Below, piece by piece: positions 15,545 through 25,300 of a DNA stretch of 64,000 bases (position 1 is its first letter; each line of letters begins with the position of its first letter). Origin of the DNA: Streptomyces ipomoeae 91-03 (GTDB lineage: Bacteria; Actinomycetota; Actinomycetes; Streptomycetales; Streptomycetaceae); contig NZ_AEJC01000056.1 in the NCBI RefSeq assembly GCF_000317595.1, positions 31,771-95,770 of the forward strand, written 5' to 3'. The notes below the pieces were generated by a model that saw nothing but the letters and a program-made list of their open reading frames with translations, had not been told where the DNA came from and did not search any database. The position numbers and the translations under genes were made by a program.

Positions 15545-16306
15545 TCATACACACAGCACTTCGGTGCCGCCGCGCTCGATGGCAGCCGCGTCGTCGGGGC
15601 TCAGCCCGCTGTCGGTGATCAGCAGGTCCACGTCGCCGAGGTCGGCGAAGCGGGCGAAGTGCTCCTGGCCGCTCTTGGAGGAGTCGGCGAGCAGTACGAC
15701 ACGGCGGGCGGCGGCCACGGCCGCGCGCTTGACGGCGGCTTCGGCGAGGTCGGGGGTGGTCAGGCCATGGTCGACGGAGAAACCGTTGGCGGCCACGAAC
15801 AGGACGTCGGCGCGGATCTCGCCGTAGGCCCTCAGCGCCCAGGCGTCCACGGCGGCGCGCGTACGGTGGCGGACCCGGCCGCCGACCAGATGGAGCTGGA
15901 TGCCCGGGTGGTCGGCGAGGCGGGCCGCGATCGGAAGGCTGTGGGTGACCGCCGTGAGCGTCGCCTCCAGCGGGATCGCGGCGGCGAGGCGGGCGACGGT
16001 CGTACCGGCGTCGAGGACGACCGTGCCGTCGTTCGGCAGTTCGGCGAGGGCGGCGTGGGCGATACGGTCCTTCTGGTCGGCCGCCGTGCCCTCGCGCTCG
16101 GCGAGGTCGGGCTCGAAGTCCAGTCGGCCGGCCGGGATGGCACCGCCGTGCACACGCTGGACGAGTCCGGCGCGGTCCAGCGCCTTCAGATCCCGCCGGA
16201 TCGTCTCCGCAGTGACCTGGAACTCCTCCGCCAGCGACACCACGTCCACCCGGCCGCCGTCCCGGGCCAGTCGAAGGATCTCCTGCTGCCGCTCCGGTGC
16301 GTACAT
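15545..16306 (-). CDS. fruR: DeoR-family regulator of the fructose operon
   Basis: 253 residues. The N-terminal winged helix (residues 5-57) has ERQQEILRLA and VTAETIRRDLKALDRAGLV, the DeoR HTH signature. The C-terminal DeoRC sugar-phosphate sensor domain contains VVLDAGTTVARLA and later VLFVAANGFSVDHGLTTPD. Probably represses the operon until fructose-1-phosphate binds; this is inferred from position. It is first in the operon, overlapping fruK. ATG with GGAGGTGA upstream. A TAGCCT box about 45 nt upstream may be the -10 element. Confidence 0.9.
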   Translation of the reverse strand: MYAPERQQEILRLARDGGRVDVVSLAEEFQVTAETIRRDLKALDRAGLVQRVHGGAIPAGRLDFEPDLAEREGTAADQKDRIAHAALAELPNDGTVVLDAGTTVARLAAAIPLEATLTAVTHSLPIAARLADHPGIQLHLVGGRVRHRTRAAVDAWALRAYGEIRADVLFVAANGFSVDHGLTTPDLAEAAVKRAAVAAARRVVLLADSSKSGQEHFARFADLGDVDLLITDSGLSPDDAAAIERGGTEVLCV

Positions 16307-16440
16307 GTCCGTTCACCTCCGACCGATGCCCGATTCTGTGGTTTCGCCTGGAGGCTACGCCCGGATTTCCGAAAAGTAAACAGGTTCGGGCATCAGATGG
16401 GCACGAACGGGCGCCGGCCGCACCCCGGTGATGAACCGAC

Positions 16441-18120
16441 TCAGCGTTGCCGCGTACCTCCCCCCGGCAGCGCGAACATCAGCAAGAAGATCGTCAGCAG
16501 TACCGCGGCCACCCAGCCAAGGGCGTATTCGAAGGCGTTGACGAAGGCGGGGCCGATTTGGGCGGGGCGGAGGTGGTCGTCCGTGGGGCCGAAGAAGACT
16601 ACGGCGACCAGGCCGAGGCCGAGGGCGTTGCCCATTTGCTGGACCGTGCTGATCAGGCCGGACGCGGAGCCGGCGTGTTCGCGTGGGACCTCGGAGAGGA
16701 TCGCGTCGGTCAGCGGGGCGACGACGAGGCCCATGCCCGCGCCCATCACGATCAGCGGGAGCGCCATCTGCCAGGGGGTGATGGCGAGGCCGTACCGTTC
16801 GGACTCCCACAGGTACAGCAGCACACCGGTGGCCATGAGCAGCGCGCCCGCCTGGAGGACCTTGCGGCCGAAGCGGGGCACGAGTTGCTGGACCGAGACT
16901 CCGGCCGCGATCGAGACCGACACGGAGAACGGGATGCCGGTCAGACCGGCCCGCAGGATGCTCCAGCCGAGGCCGGTCTGCAGATAGAGCGTCCAGACGA
17001 GGAAGAAGACGCCGAGGGCGATGCCGAAGACGGTCTGCACGGCGATGCCCGCCGCGAAGCTCTTCACCTTGAAGAGGGACAGTTCGATCAGTGGGGACCC
17101 GTCGCGCACCGTCTTGCGCCGCTCGTACGCCACCAGCGCCGCGAACACCACCGGCGAGCCCGCCATCGAGACGTACCCCCACAGCGGCCAGTCCAGATCG
17201 TGGCCCCGGGTGAGCGGGTAGAGCAGCATCAGCAGACCGAGGATGACCAGGGCGACGCCCACGAGGTCCAGCTTCAGGGCGTGCGGGGCCTTGGACTCGG
17301 TGATGAAACGGCGGCCCAGGATCAGGCCCGCGACACCGACCGGGAGGTTGATCAGGAAGATCGCCCGCCAGCCGAGGCCGAAGAGGTCCCACTCGGTGAG
17401 CAACGCGCCGAGCAGGGGGCCGGAGACGGCTCCCAGGCCGACGATCGCGCCGAACAGCCCGAACACCTTGCCGCGCTCGTGCGCCGGGAACGTCGCGTGC
17501 ACGATCGACAGCACCTGCGGCACCATCAGCGCGGCGGTCGCGCCCTGCGCGATCCTCGCCGCGACCAGCATCTCCGGGTTCGCGGCGAGGCCGCAGAGCG
17601 CGGAGGTGAGGGTGAAGCCGCCGACGCCCAGGAGGAAGAGCCACTTGCGGCCGTGGATGTCGCCCAGCCTGCCGCCGGTGACGAGGCCTGCGGCGAAGGC
17701 GAGGGCGTAGCCGGCGGTGATCCATTGGATCTGGCTGAACGTGGCGCCTGCGCTCCGCTCGATGGACGGGATGGCGATGTTGACGATGGTTACGTCGACC
17801 AGGTCCATGAAGGCGGCGGTCATGACGATGGCCAGGGCGATCCATCGGCGGCGGTCGGCTTCGCCGGGTCGGGTTCCGCCGGGTCGGGTTCCGCCGGAGA
17901 GGGCTGGATCGAGCGCCGTTGGGGTGACCGCCTTCGGGGCACTGCGAGTCGCTTGTGGCTGGTGGCGCCCGCCTGGCGGAGCCGCAGACGTCGCAGCCCC
18001 GAGCCCCTTTGAGGCGTGGGTGTGGGGCGGCGTTTCGAAGTGGGGGTCGTCCGAGGTCGTGTCCAAGGCCGTGTCCAAGGCCGTGTCCGCGCTCGACGTC
18101 ATGTGTCCGCTTGAGGTCAT
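16441..18120 (-). CDS. DHA2 (EmrB/QacA) family MFS exporter
   Basis: 559 residues with 14 predicted transmembrane helices. Signatures are FMDLVDVTIVNIAIPSIER in helix 1 (quoted from DLVDVTIVNIAIPS) and GGRLGDIHGRKWLF in the 2-3 loop. The first 85 residues are hydrophilic, Thr/Ser/Pro-rich and contain a TALDTALDT repeat, so the exact start is uncertain. ATG codons at 18120 and 18102 and a TTG at 18141 are possible. Divergent from the WYL regulator at 18236, which is its likely controller. Probable drug or metabolite exporter. Confidence 0.87.
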   Translation of the reverse strand: MTSSGHMTSSADTALDTALDTTSDDPHFETPPHTHASKGLGAATSAAPPGGRHQPQATRSAPKAVTPTALDPALSGGTRPGGTRPGEADRRRWIALAIVMTAAFMDLVDVTIVNIAIPSIERSAGATFSQIQWITAGYALAFAAGLVTGGRLGDIHGRKWLFLLGVGGFTLTSALCGLAANPEMLVAARIAQGATAALMVPQVLSIVHATFPAHERGKVFGLFGAIVGLGAVSGPLLGALLTEWDLFGLGWRAIFLINLPVGVAGLILGRRFITESKAPHALKLDLVGVALVILGLLMLLYPLTRGHDLDWPLWGYVSMAGSPVVFAALVAYERRKTVRDGSPLIELSLFKVKSFAAGIAVQTVFGIALGVFFLVWTLYLQTGLGWSILRAGLTGIPFSVSVSIAAGVSVQQLVPRFGRKVLQAGALLMATGVLLYLWESERYGLAITPWQMALPLIVMGAGMGLVVAPLTDAILSEVPREHAGSASGLISTVQQMGNALGLGLVAVVFFGPTDDHLRPAQIGPAFVNAFEYALGWVAAVLLTIFLLMFALPGGGTRQR

Positions 18121-18235
18121 GGGGCGACCGCAGGAAGCCAATAGGTCAGATCCGGTCCTAGTTGTGCGGCATCCTCTGGCTCATGACGACTACACACAGG
18201 GCAACCCGCGAAACGCGCGCCGGAAGGCGGATCTC

Positions 18236-19213
18236 ATGACCACCGACACACCCGCCCGGCTGCTTCAGCTCCTCTCGCTCCTCCAGACGCCCCGGGAGTG
18301 GCCCGGTGGTGAGTTGGCGGATCGGCTCGGAGTGTCCCGGCGTACCGTTCGGCGGGACATCGATCGGTTGCGTGAGCTGGGGTATCCGGTGCAGGCGACC
18401 AAGGGGGCCGACGGCGGTTATCGGCTGGTGGCCGGGAAGGCCATGCCGCCGCTCGTGCTCGACGACGAGGAGGCCGTGGCGATCGCGGTCGGGCTGCGGG
18501 CCGGGGCCGGGCACGCCGTGGAGGGCGTGGACGAGGCCTCCGTACGGGCGCTCGCCAAGCTCGAACAGGTGCTCCCCTCTCGGCTACGGCACCGGGTGTC
18601 CACGCTCCAGGCCGCCACCACTCCCCTGACCAGCGGCGACGGTGCGACCGTCGCGCCCGAGACACTCACCGTGATGGCCTCGGCGGTCGCCGGCCAGGAA
18701 CATCTCCGCTTCGCCTACCGCTCCGGCGACGGCACCGAATCACGGCGCCACTGCGAGCCGTACCGGCTCGTCTCGACCGGCCGCCGCTGGTATCTCGTCG
18801 CCTACGACCTCGACCGCGCCGACTGGCGCACCTTCCGCGTCGACCGGGTCGAGGAGCCCTTCGCCACCGGCGCCCGGTTCACGCCGCGCGAGCTGCCGAC
18901 GGGGAGCGCGGCGGAGTATCTGAGGCAGTCGATGTACCGGCGGCAGGAGGCGTACGACTTCGACGTCACCTTCGCCGCGCCCGCCGAGTTCATCGCGGCC
19001 CGGCTCCCCCGCTGGCTGGGCACGCCCGAACCCCTCGACGACCACAGCTGCCGCCTCCGCGCCTCCACCGGCGATGCCGTGGAGTGGCTGGCGGTACGCC
19101 TCGCCGTCGTCGACTGCGAGTTCACGGTGCACGAACCGCCGGAACTGATCGGGTTCGTACGGGAGTTGGGCGCCCGCCTGACCCGGGCGGCGGCGGGCGA
19201 CGCCGAGCAGTGA
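18236..19213 (+). CDS. WYL-domain transcriptional regulator
   Basis: 325 residues. The N-terminal HTH_11 domain (residues 6-60) has ELADRLGVSRRTVRRDIDRL, and GYPVQATKGADGGYRLVAGK follows as the wing. The WYL domain spans about residues 140-225 (LRFAYRSGDGT, RRWYLVAYDLDRADWRTFR), the probable ligand- or nucleic-acid-sensing part. A WCX-type C-terminal extension follows at about 235-320. ATG at 18236 with GGAAGG 8 nt upstream. Divergent from the MFS gene; the spacer between them is only about 115 nt, so it likely regulates that gene. Confidence 0.9.
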   Translation: MTTDTPARLLQLLSLLQTPREWPGGELADRLGVSRRTVRRDIDRLRELGYPVQATKGADGGYRLVAGKAMPPLVLDDEEAVAIAVGLRAGAGHAVEGVDEASVRALAKLEQVLPSRLRHRVSTLQAATTPLTSGDGATVAPETLTVMASAVAGQEHLRFAYRSGDGTESRRHCEPYRLVSTGRRWYLVAYDLDRADWRTFRVDRVEEPFATGARFTPRELPTGSAAEYLRQSMYRRQEAYDFDVTFAAPAEFIAARLPRWLGTPEPLDDHSCRLRASTGDAVEWLAVRLAVVDCEFTVHEPPELIGFVRELGARLTRAAAGDAEQ

Positions 19214-19266
19214 GGGACAGGGAAGGGACAGGGAAGGGGGACGGCTGAGGGGACGGCTGAGAAAAG

Positions 19267-19312
19267 GAGCCGGGCTCCGGCGCCGGGGGGGGGAGGCGCC
19301 GAAGCCCGGCTC
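19267..19312 (+). terminator. Strong hairpin after the WYL regulator
   Basis: GAGCCGGGCT plus CCGGCGCC pairs with GGCGCCG plus AAGCCCGGCTC across a loop of nine G and one A. It has 17-18 bp in total with one bulge. Confidence 0.75.
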
Positions 19313-19953
19313 TGGGAGAGTCCCGGCACTGGGGGGAGAGCGTCGGGACTCGGCTTCGGTGGGTCGGCTCAGTTTCGGTGAGTCGCTCAGTCCAGTCGAC
19401 TCACCGGGTGGCGTGGCTCAGTGGACTTCGTCTGACTTCGTGACTTCGGCTGACCTGATCCGACTTCGCGGCGGCGCCCTCGACTCCCCGACACACGGAC
19501 TCCTCTCGCACGGACTCCTCCCGGACTTCCGGGTCCCGGGCCGTGCGGCTCCGGGCCGGTGAAGTCAGTGGGCCCGGAAGTCTTGTGCCCCGGGATCGGG
19601 GGGTTGAAGCGACGTAGTACAGCCAAGCTGTGGCCGACGTACGACGGTACGGCAGCGCCGACGTACGACGGGGTCCGATGCATGACGGACCCTCACGCGA
19701 CGGGAAGGCCGAGGCGCCACTTACCCGTCACACGACGGGGCCGAGGCGTGGCGTACCGTCACCCTCGCACGGCACGACAGACACGGCACAGGACGGCACC
19801 ACGGCACGGGACGACACCACGGCACCTCTCGCGTGTCACCGCGCCACCGCGTCCGCCGTACTCACGGCTCCGACGCGGTGGTTCCGACGCCACCGCGTCC
19901 GCGCGTCCCTGTCCCGCCCCGTCTCACCCAACGCGGCCCAGCGCCTCCCCGTG
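19313..19953. other. Non-coding region downstream of hrdD
   Basis: About 640 nt without a supportable gene. It contains clustered short repeats: variants of TCGGTGGGTCGG/TCGACTCACC near 19360-19440, a direct repeat CCGACGTACGACGG at about 19632 and 19657, and repeated ACGGCAC units at 19765-19825. Frames through it have repetitive, low-complexity translations. Confidence 0.5.
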
Positions 19954-20952
19954 TCACGCCACCGCGTCGAATCCCGTGTCGCGGGCGAGCTTCTTCAGTT
20001 CGAGGAGGGCGTGCTTCTCGATCTGGCGGATGCGCTCGCGGGTGAGGCCGTGCTCCTTGCCGACCTCGGTGAGGGTGCGCTCGCGGCCGTCCTCGATGCC
20101 GTACCGCATCTTGATGATGGAGGCCGTGCGCTGGTCGAGGCGTCCGATGAGGTTGTCGAGCTCCTCGCTGCGCAGCAGGGTGAGCACGGACTGCTCCGGC
20201 GAGACGGCGGAGGTGTCCTCCAGCAGGTCGCCGAACTGGGTCTCGCCCTCGTCGTCCACCGACATGTTCAGGGAGACGGGGTCGCGGGCCCAGTCGAGGA
20301 CGTCGCTGACGCGGTCCGGGGTGGAATCGAGCTCGGCGGCGATCTCATGGGGCTCGGGCTCGCGCCCGTGCTCCCGGTTGAACTCGCGCTGCACCCGGCG
20401 GATGCGGCCCAGCTCCTCGACGAGGTGGACGGGCAGCCGGATGGTGCGCGACTGGTCGGCTATGGAGCGTGTGATGGCCTGGCGGATCCACCAGGTGGCG
20501 TACGTCGAGAACTTGAAGCCCTTGCGGTAGTCGAACTTCTCGACCGCGCGGACGAGGCCGGCGTTGCCCTCCTGGATGAGGTCGAGCAGGGGCAGGCCGC
20601 TGCGCGGGTAGCGGCGGGCGACGGCCACGACGAGTCGCAGGTTCGACCGGATGAAGATGTCCTTGGCCCGCTCGCTGTCGGCGACGAGGGCCTCCAGTTC
20701 CTCACGGGTGGCGTCCGCCCTGGCCTCCTCCTCACCCTCGAGGATCTGCTGTGCGAACACACCCGCCTCGATGATCTGGGACAGCTCGACTTCCTTGGCG
20801 GCGTCGAGCAGCGGTGTACGCGCGATCTCGTCGAGGTACATGCCGACCAGGTCGCGGTCGGCGATCTCGCCGCCAGAGGCGCGAACGCTGCTTGCCGTGT
20901 CGCTCCCGCCGGAGGCGGACGAACGACGAGCGGCGACGGCACGGGTTGCCAT
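19954..20952 (-). CDS. hrdD: RNA polymerase sigma factor HrdD
   Basis: 332 residues, the length of Streptomyces HrdD, a non-essential group 2 relative of HrdB. Region 1.2 is DLVGMYLDEIARTPLL. Regions 2.1-2.4 run from SNLRLVVAVARRY through GLPLLDLIQEGN and FKFSTYATWWIRQAITRSI. Region 3 is HLVEELGRIRRVQREF, and region 4.2 is EVGKEHGLTRERIRQIEKHA. The large N-terminal region 1.1 of HrdB is absent. ATG at 20952. A SigR-type promoter lies about 150 nt upstream on the same strand, agreeing with the known dependence of hrdD on SigR in S. coelicolor. Confidence 0.93.
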   Translation of the reverse strand: MATRAVAARRSSASGGSDTASSVRASGGEIADRDLVGMYLDEIARTPLLDAAKEVELSQIIEAGVFAQQILEGEEEARADATREELEALVADSERAKDIFIRSNLRLVVAVARRYPRSGLPLLDLIQEGNAGLVRAVEKFDYRKGFKFSTYATWWIRQAITRSIADQSRTIRLPVHLVEELGRIRRVQREFNREHGREPEPHEIAAELDSTPDRVSDVLDWARDPVSLNMSVDDEGETQFGDLLEDTSAVSPEQSVLTLLRSEELDNLIGRLDQRTASIIKMRYGIEDGRERTLTEVGKEHGLTRERIRQIEKHALLELKKLARDTGFDAVA

Positions 20953-21100
20953 GCGTGCTCCCTTGCGATGGTGGGCTGGCAGGGTCGTGTCTGGTCCTAC
21001 GTGGGTCCGGTGGCCGCGCGGACACTGCTGCACCGCTTCACCAGTGACTGGTCTGGTCACTGCTTCTCACTGCTGCGAGTGCCCGGCTTCCGAAGGAAAC

Positions 21101-21126
21101 AACGATTGGAATCAGGACAGAATTCC
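21101..21126 (-). promoter_or_regulatory. SigR-type promoter of hrdD
   Basis: On the minus strand GGGAAT, then 18 nt, then GTT. This matches the SigR consensus GGAAT-N18-GTT exactly. It would give a 5' leader of about 140 nt. SigR is the thiol-oxidative-stress sigma factor. Confidence 0.75.
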
Positions 21127-21187
21127 CAACCCGTCCCACTATTTTTCTGATCTTGCAGTACCCTGTGCCGCCACAACGGGAGGCAGG

Positions 21188-21706
21188 ATGTCCACGGATT
21201 CGGCAGAGGTGCAGGTCAGACCAGGAGTCGAGGCGGACCTCGACGCCCTCACCGACATCTACAATCACTACGTCCGTGAGACGCCCATCACATTCGATAC
21301 CGCTGTCTTCACTCCGGAAGAGCGCCGCCCTTGGCTTCTCTCCCACCTTGAAGACGGACGGCATCGCCTGATAGTTGCCGCCACGGCAAACTCACAGCGG
21401 ATTCTTGGCTACGCCACGAGCAGCGCGTTCCGTGTGAAGCCGGCGTACGGCACCTCGGTGGAGGTGTCGGTGTACCTGGCCCCGGACGCCGGCGGCCGGG
21501 GCGTGGGCACCCTCCTCTACAAGGCCCTCTTCGAGGCCCTCGCCGGAGAGGACATCCACCGCGCGTACGCGGGGATCGTCCCGCCGAACGAGGCGTCACT
21601 GCGCCTGCACGAACGCTTCGGGTTCCGGTACGTGGGGACGTACCGGGAGGTCGGACGGAAGTTCGGGCGGTACTGGGACGTGGCCTGGTACGAGAAGGAG
21701 CTGTGA
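21188..21706 (+). CDS. GNAT acetyltransferase, phosphinothricin-acetyltransferase-like
   Basis: 172 residues. VRPGVEADLDALTDIYNHYV at the start and ETPITFDTAVFTPEER are typical of the Pat/Bar/YncA group. VEVSVYLAPDAGGRGVGTLL carries the acetyl-CoA binding RGVGT motif, and NEASLRLHERFGFRYVGTYR is the conserved end. It acetylates a small amine substrate such as methionine sulfone or a phosphinothricin-like compound; the true substrate is unknown. ATG at 21188 with GGGAGG a few nucleotides upstream. Divergent from hrdD. Confidence 0.9.
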   Translation: MSTDSAEVQVRPGVEADLDALTDIYNHYVRETPITFDTAVFTPEERRPWLLSHLEDGRHRLIVAATANSQRILGYATSSAFRVKPAYGTSVEVSVYLAPDAGGRGVGTLLYKALFEALAGEDIHRAYAGIVPPNEASLRLHERFGFRYVGTYREVGRKFGRYWDVAWYEKEL

Positions 21707-21744
21707 GGACTCAGTACGACAAGGAGCTGTGAGAACTCAAGGCG

Positions 21745-22092
21745 CTACCCGGCGGCAAGGGACTCCCTCATCGCCCTCGCGGTGGCGGTGGGGTCGTAGT
21801 CCTCGGGGACGCCCTCGACCAGGATGATGTCGCCCTTGATGTGCCGTGACCGCAGCGGGGCGATCTCCTGGTAGGCGGGTGAGTCCCACCAGCTCCGCGC
21901 CTCGTCGATCCCCGGGAAGCCGATCACCACGACGTGCCCGGGCCAGTTCCCCTCCTTCACCTCGTGCTCCGCGACATGCACGAGGAAGCGGCCACCGTAC
22001 GGTTCGAAGGTGGTGGCGATCCGCTCGATGTACTCCGCCACCTCCGGGTGCGGGGCGGCCTCACGCAGATGAGCTATGACGTAGGCGGGCAT
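21745..22092 (-). CDS. DUF1330 family protein
   Basis: 115 residues, a dimeric alpha-beta ferredoxin-like fold. Signatures are YVIAHLREAAPHPEVAEYI, then GGRFLVHVAEHEVKEG and VVVIGFPGIDEARSWWDSPAY followed by RSRHIKGDIILVEGV. The function of this family is not established. Start MPAYVIAHL at 22092. It stands alone, facing the GNAT gene. Confidence 0.88.
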   Translation of the reverse strand: MPAYVIAHLREAAPHPEVAEYIERIATTFEPYGGRFLVHVAEHEVKEGNWPGHVVVIGFPGIDEARSWWDSPAYQEIAPLRSRHIKGDIILVEGVPEDYDPTATARAMRESLAAG

Positions 22093-22306
22093 GGCGTCCT
22101 TCCGGTTGGTCGGGCGGTCGGTCCATACGTACGTACGCCGACGATCGTGGCAGGCGGACGGGCGCGGGGTCGATGACCTCAGGGGTAATGCACCCCTGGC
22201 CGGGGGTCGATGATCAGCCCGTCGCCGTGTTGTCGTCAGCGTGCTGCCGTCAGCCCGCGGCGATCGACGTGAGCCGGGTCCGGCTGTCGATTCCGAATCC
22301 GGGAAC

Positions 22307-25300
22307 TCACGGCTTCCGTGAGTCGGGCTCAGTGGGGCTTGCGGTGGTCGTACCTCCGTAGGGTCTCGGCAGTTTCGCCATCGCGGCGCGGATGGTGTCC
22401 TCGACAGCGGGGACGTCGATGCCGAGGCTGCGGAGGCGGTCGGCGGCTTCGGGGACGGTGATGCCGAACCTGGCGGAGGCCGCGCAGAGGTGATCGAGGG
22501 GCACCGGGTCTCCGGGGGTCAGCCACAGGCGGCGACGCGAACGGTATTGGAGATGCTCCTGAATACTGGTGCCGCTCAGATCTCTGCTGAGCAACCGGAG
22601 GTCGACCCCGGGATCCCTCTTGTCGAGCAAGTGCCACACGCCGGAGGCGGGGACGTTCAGCCCGTACGACTCCAGACGGGTCGCGACCTCGGTCACGGGT
22701 CGGCTCAGCTCATATGCGGTGGCCAGCAGACCCTGCATCGAGACCCCGGTGTCGTTCGTGCGCAGCACTCTCCAGAGGTACAGGCCATCGTCGAGCAGTG
22801 CTTCGTCGAGCCCTGTCGGCGTTTCGGGAAGGACCAGCGGACAGACGACCCCCAGCGCACGCAGCCTCTCCACCACGGCTGTGGGCGAAAGCCCCAGAAC
22901 ATTGGCCGCACCCCACACGTAAGCCCATGGAAGGGACTCAGGCACGATCCACCCGTGCTCGTCGTCTCCTTCCAGCCCATGTGCGAGAAGCCGTCGGTCC
23001 TCGTCCGAAAGCCGGGTCAGGGGGGAGGCCGGCGGACGCAACCCATAGGCGGTGAGAACGGAGACGACGCCGTCGACGGTCATACGGCATTCCCGAGCGG
23101 CCTTCAGAACGTGGGCGACGATCACGGTTCCGCCCGCGTCGAGCCAGTCCGGCGCCGCGTCGAGACCGCGACTGAGCAGGCGCAGATCCTCGGCACACTG
23201 GCGTGCGGGCGGGTCGGTCACTCTCAGTCCGTAACTCCGCAGCCTCCGACAGACCTCCCGCACAGGGAGGCCTGTCAGCTCGGCACTCCACAACAGGTGC
23301 CCCGGGGCGACCTCGTGGCCACCATGCAGCCATCGGCGCTCGCCTTCGCCGTCCTGGCTCAGCAGGAGGAGGTCGATCTTCTCCGGACGGTTCGGGATGG
23401 TCTCGGCCAACGAGACGTCGAAGCCGTACACCGCCATGCGCTCGGCCGTCTCCGCGACGCTCAGGCCCAGGTCCACATAGGCATGGAGGAAGTGCCTCAA
23501 AGGCACGGGCTTCCTGGTGGAAAGCCATGCCCCTCCGCGGCGCAGACGAGCGTACTCGTCATCCTGCGAGCCGCCCCCGAGAAGCGCCACGTCCACCGGA
23601 TCGGGCTCACCGTCCGGGTAGCGGTCGGGCTCCAGCGCACCGACGCCCAGTTCCACGGCGCGCGCGGCGGTCGCCCGAGGAGTCCGACCGATCAGGGCCG
23701 CGGTCTGCAGAATCCACGCGGGGCGGGCCATCTGCGCCTCGGACGCGGCCAACAGGACACCATCCGACGGAAACGCCGGAACGAGCGGGCCCACATCAGC
23801 CAGTTCCGGGACGACGTCGACCAGCTGGTCCGCCGCTCCATGGGCGAGCAATCGCCAGAGCAGGACGTGGTCGGCGACGCGTACGACCGTGAAACGGTGG
23901 TCGAGCCGATGCTCAGGGTGACCGCTCTCGTTCCATACGAGGATCCCGATGTCCTGAGGCAGACAGCCCACCTCCGACGGCCGGAACGCGCGGCCGTCGT
24001 CCAGCCGCAACTCCACGTCGGCCGCCATGGCCGCCTCGGTGACGATGTCGGCGACCTTGAGGTGGGTTCTCGCGACCTCGCACACCCACTGGTAGCTGAG
24101 CAAGCCACTGGGTGAGGCGACCAGTTCCCCGACGGCCATACGGAGCAGTTCCTCGACGTCCCGCGATATGTCGCTGAGGATCTGGAGGCGGTCGACGGAG
24201 AGCTTGGGCACCCGGTTCCCGGTCAGAGTCACCACGGCGCCTCGCAGCACGACATCGTCCTCCGCGTCCTGCGCGTCCTCTGCCGCGAGGACGCCCGTCA
24301 TCCGGGTGGGCTCGGTCACGATCCCGTCGACCAGCACCCCGCCCCCGGACTCGCACCAGATCACCGCGGGAACGCCGTCCTCCGCTGTCGGACCGGGTAC
24401 CCGCATACCACCGGCGTTGACGGCGGCCGTTGTGTCCCCCGCCCGCAGCGCGTACTCCCCCGCCGGCCACCTGGCCGACCGCATCCCGTGCTCCGCGGTC
24501 GTCTCGAACTCGGCGACTCCGAGCAGCCCGATCAGCTCCGTGACGCACGAGGGTGCGCCCTTGCGCAGGTAGAGCCGTACCGTCGTTCCCGGCTGTCTCC
24601 TCTCGGTGCTCCGTTCGATCCGGAACAGGTGATTGGGCCCGTGGATCGCCACCTTGAAGCACGGCTCGGACGTGGCCCCGTCCTCTCCCAGCCTTCGCGT
24701 GATCACCTCGATCTCGTCCGCGATCATGAAGTAGCTGAGCACCCCGATGCCGAAGCGGCTGACGGGGTGCATCTGGATACCCGCGCGCTCCCACAGGGCC
24801 CGCTCGTTGCGTACGTCCGTCAGGTCGGTGAAGCGGGTGCCCGCGCGGGCGAAGACGCGGCTCAGTTCGGATTCGCCCATTCCGATGCCGTTGTCCTCGC
24901 AGAGGAGGTAGGGGCGGCCGTCCGGGCCGACCCCCTGTTCGAACCGGATTCGCCCTTTCCAGTCGTCCGGGGCGCCGCCGCCCGACTCGGCCGCCAGGAA
25001 CGCGGTCCGCGCCCTGCGGTAGCGACAGGCGTCCAGCGCGTTCTGGTAGAGCTCGCGGACGGCGAGGCCGGGGCTGCGGTAGAGCTGGTCGCCCATCAGG
25101 AGTTCCTGCACCCGGCGCGGATCCACCTGGAACTTGCTGTAGCTCTCGAACTTGGGCCGGTCGTCGTCGCCGAGGGCGGCCTCCACGCCCTCGGCGGAGG
25201 CTCGCTGCGGCAACGCCAGCAGGGGCGCCAGCGTTTCGTCGGCGCCGGCGGCGCGGCGGATGTCGTACAGCAGCAGGTCGACCTGGTCGACATGGCGGCG

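Noticed and set aside
14586..16316. A fused fruR-fruK-like single frame
   Set aside because: Its upstream part is a shadow of fruR; fruK begins at 15533 or 15548.
21108..21135. SigR promoter on the plus strand for the GNAT gene
   Set aside because: GGAAT is followed by GTC at 20 nt spacing, which does not fit GGAAT-N18/19-GTT.
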